Assembly: GCA_037446495.1 (NCBI GenBank)
Contig: JBBIIL010000084.1
Coordinates: forward strand, 1-11,808
Length of the DNA: 11,808 bases
Reading direction: 5' to 3'
Source: CAIXZV01 sp037446495
GTDB lineage: Bacteria; Chloroflexota; Limnocylindria; Limnocylindrales; CSP1-4
Each line of letters begins with the position of its first letter. The first letter of the stretch is position 1. Below the pieces are notes generated by a model. The model saw only the letters and a program-made list of their open reading frames with translations. It did not search any database and was not told where the DNA came from. Position numbers and translations under genes: made by a program. This document shows positions 7,236 to 11,808 of the stretch, one piece after another.

Positions 7236-8783
7236 CTACCCAGCCGGTGTCCCGTAGATCTCCTGCGCCCGGCGCACGAGCGATTCATGCCGCGCAGCCA
7301 GGGTCGACCAGTCCCCGACCGCCACGGGGTCGGGAGCGACCCGCTCGATGGGCGACGCGGCGCGGACGCGTGCCCCCGTCCCTAGAGCGGCTATCAACGC
7401 CGCACCCACCGCGGACAAGGGTGGCTCACCTGGGTTCCAGGTGACCTCCCGTCCGGTCGCCTCGGCGAGAAGCCGGGAGAGTGTGCGCGCCGAACCGAGT
7501 GGGGCGGCGATCGAGATCGGCGCTCCGCGGAGGCCCGCCTCGTCGAGCACCTCGACGCAGCGGCGGCTCTCGAGCAGGATGCCCTCCACGAGGGCGCGCG
7601 CGATGTCGGCCGGACCGTGGCCGAGCGAGAGGCCCAGCAGCGTTCCGCGGAGGGATGGATCCCAGCGGGCGCCCTGCTCGCCGTTCCCGAGGAAGGGGAG
7701 AAAGGAGACGCCGCCGGCGCCGACCGGGCGGGCGGCAGCCAGCGCGAGGATCTCCTCGGCCGGCTCGCCCCGACCGTGCTCGCCGAGATCCAGGGTGGCG
7801 GCCAGCCAGCCGACCGCGCTCCCCGCGCTCACGACGTCCATCTCCAGGCCCCATCCGCCGATCCCGGCAAGCGGGGAGACGAGGTACCGGCGGGAGGGGT
7901 CGCGGGCCGGCTCCGCCCCCACACCGACGATGACGCAGCTGCTACCCCAGATCCAGGCCACGCTGCCGGGCGTGGTCGCGCCCATCCCCAGCAGCCCGAG
8001 CACCGAGTCGGCACCCCCGAGAACGACCGGGATCCCGGGCCGGATGCCGAGCGCCGCCGCGGCGTCCGTGCCAAGCGGGACCGCGACCGTGGACGCGAGC
8101 ACGTCGGGCAGCATCGCGGGGTCGGCGAGGCTGGCCGCGCGGGCCAGCTCCGGGTCCCAGGCGCCGGTTCCCAGGTCATAGCAGCCGAAGCCAGTCGCCG
8201 TGCTCGGGTCCGTTGCAGACCGGCCGGTCAGCCAGAGGAACAGGTAGTCCTTCGCACCGAGCATCGTCCGAGCCGCGGCGACGCGGGCGGGCTCGTGCTC
8301 GGACAGCCAGGCGAGCATCGGGAGCAGGTAGCGCCCGTCCACCCACTGTCCGGTCCGGGCGTACAGGCGCTCCTCGCCCGCGTCCGCGCGGAAGCGGCGA
8401 GCCTGCTCCTCGGCTCGGGAGTCCTCCCAGGTGATCGCAGGACCGGTCGGCTTCCCGTCCCCGTCCACGATGACGAGCGTCGGGATCATCCCTGCAAGGC
8501 CGATGGCCGCCCATTGACCGGTCGGCACCTGGGCGGCCAACTGGCGGATGACAAAGCGGAGCGCTCCGATCCAGTCGGCCGGATCCTGCTCCGCCCACCC
8601 GGGCCGGGCACGCCGCGTCGCATAGGGGCCGATGCCGCGCGCAACGACCCGGCCCGAGGCCGTGAGGGCCACGGCCTTCAGGCCGGACGTCCCGAGGTCG
8701 AACCCCACGTACACAGGACCGTCCGGCGAACCTCCGGCCCGGCGGGCCAGGGTGCGCGGCGCGGGTGCGACGGCCGGCGTCAT
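7236..8783 (-). CDS. FGGY-family carbohydrate kinase (xylulokinase-like, substrate unknown)
   Basis: A 515-residue cytoplasmic kinase expected to transfer phosphate from ATP to a sugar or polyol. The N-terminal ATPase-fold domain shows phosphate-loop GFDLGTSGLKAV (27-38, with D29). The substrate-binding WEDSRAEEQ block (119-127) stands where XylB has WNDxR. The catalytic base region is GGADSVLGLLGMG (256-268), D259 being the likely base, followed by PGSVAWIWGSS (272-282). The C-terminal domain ends in the usual region, but the glycine-rich GGGA(R/K)S nucleotide loop is replaced by PLGSAR (428-433), an unusual change. The ATG overlaps the TGA of the GntR gene (ATGA). About 20 residues precede the domain. 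The frame stays open far upstream, but that is shadow sequence. It could be a xylulose, ribulose, gluconate, erythritol or other polyol kinase. Confidence 0.88.
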   Translation of the reverse strand: MTPAVAPAPRTLARRAGGSPDGPVYVGFDLGTSGLKAVALTASGRVVARGIGPYATRRARPGWAEQDPADWIGALRFVIRQLAAQVPTGQWAAIGLAGMIPTLVIVDGDGKPTGPAITWEDSRAEEQARRFRADAGEERLYARTGQWVDGRYLLPMLAWLSEHEPARVAAARTMLGAKDYLFLWLTGRSATDPSTATGFGCYDLGTGAWDPELARAASLADPAMLPDVLASTVAVPLGTDAAAALGIRPGIPVVLGGADSVLGLLGMGATTPGSVAWIWGSSCVIVGVGAEPARDPSRRYLVSPLAGIGGWGLEMDVVSAGSAVGWLAATLDLGEHGRGEPAEEILALAAARPVGAGGVSFLPFLGNGEQGARWDPSLRGTLLGLSLGHGPADIARALVEGILLESRRCVEVLDEAGLRGAPISIAAPLGSARTLSRLLAEATGREVTWNPGEPPLSAVGAALIAALGTGARVRAASPIERVAPDPVAVGDWSTLAARHESLVRRAQEIYGTPAG

Positions 8784-9601
8784 GGGGCCGTCCCGGAGGC
8801 GACCGGGGTTCGTTCGACGCCGCCGAGCGGCTCGACGTGCCACTGGCGGACTTCGGTGCCCCGGAAGACGCGGCGCGCCGTGCGGCCGGCCACGTAGAAC
8901 ACGAAGTCGTCGGCCGGATAGACCTGCTGGAAGCAGTCGAACGGAACACCCGACGCGTCGGAGGTGATGCCCCGCAGCCGCACGACCCGAGCGCCCCGTG
9001 CCAGGCCGAGCTGGCGCCCTTCGTCGAGGGTTGCCTGCGCGACCTCGAGATACTGTTCCTCGCTGTCGTCGTCGAGCCCGTACCGGCGCGAGAGGAGGTC
9101 GTACAGCGAGACCCCCACCTCGGCCGCGTGCGCACCGAGATCCGGGGCCAGTGCGACGGGGATCACCGCCTGCTCGACGATCGCGGGGATGCCACCGAGC
9201 TCGCGCAGGCGCAGGACGAGCCAGACGCGCGCGCCAGGCTCCAGGTTCAGGGCGTTCGCGATGCTCGCGCCCGGCAACCCCTCCCGGACGCCGAGCACGC
9301 GGGTCGTGAGCGGCGGAGGCGGCTGGTCGCCGCGCAGGGTGTCGAGCAGCGGTCCGGTGCGACCGGGCTCCATAACGATCCGCGGCCGCGACACGAACGT
9401 GCCCACGCCCTGGTGGCTCGTGACGCGGCCCGAACGCTCCAGCTCGTCGAGGGCCCGGCGGACGGAGATCATGCTCACCCCCGTCATCCGGGCGAGCTGC
9501 TGCCGAGAGGGAAGCCGGCTCCCCGGGGCCAGCCCGTCGTCGGCGATCAGCCGCTCCACGAGCTCGATCACCTGCTCGTAGCGCAGCATGATGCCGGTCA
9601 C
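8780..9601 (-). CDS. GntR-family transcriptional regulator with UTRA domain (HutC-like)
   Basis: A 273-residue ligand-responsive DNA-binding protein. The N-terminal winged helix-turn-helix (about 5-72) shows the GntR pattern LAPGSRLPSRQQLARMTGVS, then ISVRRALDELERSGRV and the wing HQGVGTFVSRPR. The UTRA effector domain (about 97-240) includes the conserved W/L-rich strand RVWLVLRLRELGG and SLYDLLSRRYG. UTRA proteins usually bind a small metabolite of the pathway they control, such as a sugar phosphate or amino compound. The GTG at 9601 is chosen because it overlaps the aminotransferase TGA (GTGA) in the style of other junctions here. The ATG at 9589 (MLRYEQ) is an equally possible start, and neither has a convincing ribosome-binding site. 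Lying between aminotransferase and kinase genes, it most likely controls this operon. Confidence 0.9.
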   Translation of the reverse strand: MTGIMLRYEQVIELVERLIADDGLAPGSRLPSRQQLARMTGVSMISVRRALDELERSGRVTSHQGVGTFVSRPRIVMEPGRTGPLLDTLRGDQPPPPLTTRVLGVREGLPGASIANALNLEPGARVWLVLRLRELGGIPAIVEQAVIPVALAPDLGAHAAEVGVSLYDLLSRRYGLDDDSEEQYLEVAQATLDEGRQLGLARGARVVRLRGITSDASGVPFDCFQQVYPADDFVFYVAGRTARRVFRGTEVRQWHVEPLGGVERTPVASGTAP

Positions 9602-10986
9602 GCTCCGCCCCGCATCTCGAGGGCGAGCACGCCGAACACCTCGTCCGCGGCGGCGAGCGTGGTCTCGATGTCGCGCTCCGTGTGGACGAGCGAGACGAAC
9701 AGGTTCTCGAACTGGCTGGGGTGGAATAGCACGCCGCGCAGGAGCATCTCCTGCCACCAGCGGGTGAACCGGGCCTCGTTCGCGTACGCGCGGGCCTCCC
9801 GCCAGTTCTGGATCGGGCGCTCGCTGAACCAGACCTGGAACGCGGTCCCGAACCCAACCACCTGGACGGGCACGCCGGCCCGCGCCGCCGCGGCGCGGAA
9901 CCCGTCGAGGAGGCGTTCCCCGAGGGCGCGCTGGCGCTCGTAGAGGCCCGGCTCGGCGAGGATGTCCATCGCCGCCGACACCGCAGCGCACTGGATGATG
10001 TTGGCGTTGTAGGTCCCCGAGTGCGAGTAGCGCCCGTCGGCGACCATCGCCATCGCCTCGCGCGTTCCGCCGATCGCCGCCACCGGGAAGCCACCGCCGA
10101 GCCCCTTGGCCAGCGTCGTGAGGTCGGGCATCACCCCGTACCACTCCTGCGCCCCACCCCGGCAGAAGCGGAAGCCCGTGATCACCTCATCGAAGATGAG
10201 CAGGCTGCCGTGGCGGCGGGTCTGCTCGCGGAGCAGCTCCAGCCATCCGGGCTCCGGCAGGATCGCGCCGGTATTGAGCATGACCGGCTCGGTGATAACG
10301 GCGGCAACCTCGTCGCCCCGCTCATCCATCAGGCGCAGGAAGCTGGCGGGGTCGTTCCAAGTCAGGATCGCGAGGGTGTCGGCGAGCTCCAGCGGCACGC
10401 CGGCGCCCGACGGGACCGGGCGCGGATGGTCCGCGGGCCCGGCCGCCGCGGGGTCGACGTGGTTGCTCCAGTAGACGACGTCCTGCCAGCCGTGGTAGTG
10501 GCCCTCGAAGCGGACCAGGAGACGGCGCCCGGTGGTCGCCCGGGCGAGCCGCACGGCGGTGCCCACGGCCTCGCTCCCGGAGTTCGTGAAGCGCACCATC
10601 TCGATCCCGGGCACGGCCTCCACGACCTTGCGCGCCGCCTCGATTTCGAGCGAGGTAGGCAGTCCCAGGCAGGTCCCGATCTCGGCGATCGCGGTCGTCA
10701 CGGCGGCTGTCATCGTCGGATGGCGGTGGCCGAGGATCATCGGGCCGAGCCCCAGGAGGTAGTCGACGTACTCGTTGCCATCGACGTCGCGCACCCGGGA
10801 GCCGGTCCCGGCGGCGATAAAGGGCGGGTACGGGTCCCAGCCGAAGCGGATCGTGCGAGCGCTGCTCCCGGCCCCCGCGGGGATCACCTGCCGCGCCTCG
10901 TCGAAGAGCGCGCCGGAGCCGCGCAGGCGGTTCCCGTATGTTGCCTGAAACGGTGGGATCTTCGTCGCCTCGCCCCCTTGGGGCAC
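9598..10986 (-). CDS. Class III PLP-dependent aminotransferase, GSA-aminomutase-like
   Basis: A 462-residue PLP enzyme of fold type I. The N-terminal LFDEARQVIPAGAGSSAR (27-44) resembles glutamate-1-semialdehyde aminomutases and related beta-/omega-transaminases. PLP contacts are all present: NSGSEA (135-140) for the phosphate, EGHYHGW with Y164/H165 for ring stacking, FDEVITGFR with D266 on the pyridine nitrogen, Schiff-base K294 in TLAKGLGGGFPVA, and HSGTYNAN (322-329). A heme-pathway role is unlikely, because the gene sits in a regulated transporter/kinase operon rather than with hem genes. An aminotransferase or aminomutase acting on the imported compound fits better. The GTG start shares one base with the upstream TAG stop (TAGTG) and lacks a Shine-Dalgarno. 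No better in-frame start precedes the conserved N-terminal block. Confidence 0.9.
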   Translation of the reverse strand: MPQGGEATKIPPFQATYGNRLRGSGALFDEARQVIPAGAGSSARTIRFGWDPYPPFIAAGTGSRVRDVDGNEYVDYLLGLGPMILGHRHPTMTAAVTTAIAEIGTCLGLPTSLEIEAARKVVEAVPGIEMVRFTNSGSEAVGTAVRLARATTGRRLLVRFEGHYHGWQDVVYWSNHVDPAAAGPADHPRPVPSGAGVPLELADTLAILTWNDPASFLRLMDERGDEVAAVITEPVMLNTGAILPEPGWLELLREQTRRHGSLLIFDEVITGFRFCRGGAQEWYGVMPDLTTLAKGLGGGFPVAAIGGTREAMAMVADGRYSHSGTYNANIIQCAAVSAAMDILAEPGLYERQRALGERLLDGFRAAAARAGVPVQVVGFGTAFQVWFSERPIQNWREARAYANEARFTRWWQEMLLRGVLFHPSQFENLFVSLVHTERDIETTLAAADEVFGVLALEMRGGA

Positions 10987-11249
10987 TATGTATGCTCAGT
11001 ATGTTCAGTGTCAAGGGCCGCGGCGTCCTGAGTCTCGCGTCCTAGAGGCCCGAACATCTGCCATAGCCTCATGAGGATCGCGTTCCTGACCAGGTCGATG
11101 GCCTCGTCCATCGTGGGTCGCCTCTGGCCCTCCCCGGCGCCAGCGATGAGCACCGAGAGCATCTCCTGCTCGTGCTCGCGGCGGAATGCTTCCGGGTAGA
11201 ACGCAAGCAGGCGTCGGTAGCGCCGCTCCAGCTGCGTTGCATCGCTCAC
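10986..11249 (-). CDS. Small PadR-partner protein, soluble helical domain, possibly truncated
   Basis: An 87-residue protein starting SDATQLERRYRRLLAFYPEA. This (L)ERRYRRLLxxYPxxFRxEHxxEML pattern with a following RRPTMDEAIDLVRNAI segment is familiar from small genes that directly follow PadR regulators in Actinomycetota and Chloroflexota. I recall these as helical HAAS-like or permease-prefix domains, and the family name is tentative. In many relatives, membrane helices follow this domain. Here the protein stops after RLWQMFGPLGRETQDAAALD and a TEHTEHT tail, with no membrane segment. It may thus be a 3'-truncated version, or a genuinely short soluble one. The GTG overlaps the padR TGA (GTGA), so both are translated together. 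The TAG stop shares its last base with the aminotransferase GTG. The molecular function is unknown. Confidence 0.7.
   Translation of the reverse strand: MSDATQLERRYRRLLAFYPEAFRREHEQEMLSVLIAGAGEGQRRPTMDEAIDLVRNAILMRLWQMFGPLGRETQDAAALDTEHTEHT
10987..11014 (-). promoter_or_regulatory. Possible internal promoter or operator before the aminotransferase
   Basis: On the minus strand, TTGACA (11014-11009) is a perfect -35 hexamer. It is followed 16 bases later by TACATA (10992-10987), a weak -10 with three matches. The spacer holds the tandem repeat ACTGAACAT/ACTGAGCAT. If used, transcription would start inside the first aminotransferase codons, so translation from the GTG would not be served. The sequence also encodes the end of the upstream small protein. 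It may be a regulator site or coincidence. Confidence 0.25.
10992..11009. repeat. 9-base tandem repeat, two copies
   Basis: ATGCTCAGT (10992-11000) and ATGTTCAGT (11001-11009) on the plus strand differ at one base. On the minus strand they encode TEHTEH, the end of the small PadR-partner protein, directly ahead of the aminotransferase GTG. This is either slippage in a non-conserved tail or a two-site operator. Confidence 0.55.
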
Positions 11250-11581
11250 GTCGCCACCCCGCCACTCGTATCGAGTCGGGACATCGCGACATGCGCATTG
11301 GAGCGCAGTCGGTCCGCCTCCTGCGCCAGCTGCTCCGCGCCTGAGGGCGTCAGCCGGTAGTAGCGACGCAGCCGGCTCCCCACGATCTCCTCGCGGTCGA
11401 CCTCGATGAGCTTGTCCGCGCGAAGGCGGTCCAGGGCCGCATACAAGGTCCCTGCGCGCAGTCGGACACGCCGCTTGGAGATCTGCTCGACGTCGGTGAT
11501 GATCCCGTAGCCGTGCTGGCTGCCCGCTGCGAGCGCGGTGAGAATCAGGAACGTCGCCTCTTGCATCGTCCGCTTGACCAT
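11246..11581 (-). CDS. PadR-family transcriptional regulator
   Basis: A 111-residue winged-helix repressor of the short PadR (PadR-s2-like) type, usually a dimer that controls its own promoter and neighbouring genes. The domain runs FLILTALAAGSQHGYGIITD (11-30), then the recognition part VRLRAGTLYAALDRLRADKL (39-58). The wing with basic SRLRRYYRLTPSGAEQL (69-85) and a final dimerisation helix (about 82-104) follow. The ATG at 11581 is preferred over longer upstream frames. It lies exactly six bases after a good -10 hexamer, suggesting a leaderless message, and the upstream translation is unlike PadR. A second in-frame ATG at 11566 is possible. It is the first gene of the co-directional array. 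It may regulate the whole operon or only itself and its small partner. Confidence 0.88.
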   Translation of the reverse strand: MVKRTMQEATFLILTALAAGSQHGYGIITDVEQISKRRVRLRAGTLYAALDRLRADKLIEVDREEIVGSRLRRYYRLTPSGAEQLAQEADRLRSNAHVAMSRLDTSGGVAT

Positions 11582-11587
11582 GCGGGC

Positions 11588-11610
11588 ACTATATACCGTC
11601 CAACTATCTA
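11588..11610. promoter_or_regulatory. Candidate PadR operator: two direct repeats over the promoter
   Basis: ACTATATA (11588-11595) and ACTATCTA (11603-11610) on the plus strand are near-identical 8-base direct repeats 15 bases apart. One covers the -10 element and the other lies in the spacer. AT-rich sites at their own promoters are typical of PadR regulators, so autoregulation is plausible. This is inference from position and composition. Confidence 0.4.
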
Positions 11611-11617
11611 TTGTCGG
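11588..11617 (-). promoter_or_regulatory. Probable leaderless promoter of the PadR gene
   Basis: On the minus strand, CCGACA (11617-11612, four matches to TTGACA) is followed after 18 bases by TATAGT (11593-11588, five matches to TATAAT). The six bases 11587-11582 separate it from the ATG. Transcription would therefore begin at or next to the A of the start codon, giving a leaderless mRNA; no Shine-Dalgarno is present. No other intergenic space of this kind occurs before the array, so this is the best candidate for the operon's main promoter. Confidence 0.5.
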
Positions 11618-11639
11618 GTGGTCGGACCGGAGCTCCTGT

Positions 11640-11808
11640 TTGATCGACAATCGGCTGGAGGTTGGCGGGGGCCAGCGGGCCCGCCTCCGGGGGCGTCTTG
11701 AGGCACTCCGCAAGCAGCACGAGTGGGGCGATCTGACCGACGCCGCCTATCGCGCTGGCCGCGACGAGGTCGAGCGGGCGCTCATCCTGCTGCCGGACCC
11801 GGACAAGC
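11640..11808 (+). pseudogene. C-terminal fragment of a large serine recombinase (remnant, runs off the window)
   Basis: The plus-strand frame with codons beginning at 11640 translates towards the end as RLEALRKQHEWGDL followed by TDAAYRAGRDEVERALILLP. This resembles the coiled, charged segment in the C-terminal half of large serine recombinases, which commonly reads R..L..LY.WGDL...EYR..R.E....LA.LPDPD. The catalytic Ser domain and the DNA-binding domain should lie several hundred codons upstream, but that space is occupied by the PadR gene on the opposite strand. The copy is therefore 5'-truncated unless it is a small unrelated protein. A TTG at 11640 has GGAG seven bases upstream, so expression of a short product is not excluded. 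The assignment rests on pattern recognition alone. Confidence 0.45.

Noticed and set aside
7617..9943. Two long plus-strand frames antisense to the kinase, GntR and aminotransferase genes
   Set aside because: They have no domain and show composition typical of reverse-strand shadows. The minus-strand genes have full motif sets.
8784..10094. Apparent N-terminal extension of the kinase to over 900 residues
   Set aside because: The added part is arginine-rich shadow translation of the GntR and aminotransferase genes. The ATG at 8783 with the ATGA overlap gives a normal-length FGGY kinase.
11582..11713. Longer start for the PadR regulator
   Set aside because: The extension covers the promoter-like sequence and does not resemble PadR N-termini.
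1..11808. CRISPR array, toxin-antitoxin pair or phage-defence system
   Set aside because: There are no regularly spaced repeats of CRISPR length, and no gene with nuclease, toxin or other defence features. All complete genes fit transport, metabolism or regulation.

Overview
The window is GC-rich DNA from a bacterium whose nearest look is a GC-rich Chloroflexota or Actinomycetota member. This placement is an inference from several features: very long spurious antisense frames, frequent GTG starts, an Ala/Ser/Pro-rich linker after the lipoprotein cysteine, a PadR regulator paired with a small partner gene, and an apparently leaderless regulator promoter. No 16S or other marker gene is present.

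All ten complete genes, plus a short one that may be truncated, lie on the minus strand and read from right to left. From upstream (right) to downstream (left) they are: a PadR-type regulator, a small PadR-partner protein, a GSA-aminomutase-like class III aminotransferase, a GntR/UTRA (HutC-type) regulator, an FGGY carbohydrate kinase, a lipoprotein solute-binding protein, two Dpp/Opp-type permeases, two Dpp/Opp-type ATPases, and an M20 metallo-hydrolase. Five junctions are 4-base ATGA or GTGA overlaps, one junction shares a single base, and another has a 2-base gap. The array therefore looks like one long operon, or two nested ones. Strong Shine-Dalgarno sequences are reserved for the binding-protein gene and the M20 gene, the two genes that follow a gap.

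The likely joint role, inferred from gene content only, is regulated uptake and breakdown of a small amide- or peptide-like compound. The binding protein captures it outside and the permease/ATPase complex imports it. The M20 enzyme would cleave an amide bond, the aminotransferase would remove or move an amino group, and the FGGY kinase would phosphorylate a polyol or sugar part. The GntR/UTRA protein would be the ligand-responsive switch. The substrate cannot be named from sequence.

The two edges hold no complete gene. The left 266 bases carry a terminator-like hairpin just after the M20 stop. At the extreme left is a short stretch matching the 3' end of a tRNA-Arg (T-arm, acceptor strand and CCA), set in a perfect 9-bp inverted repeat. 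The right edge carries, on the plus strand, a reading frame resembling the C-terminal helical part of a large serine recombinase, with no room for its catalytic domain. Both are compatible with past mobile-element activity near this cassette.
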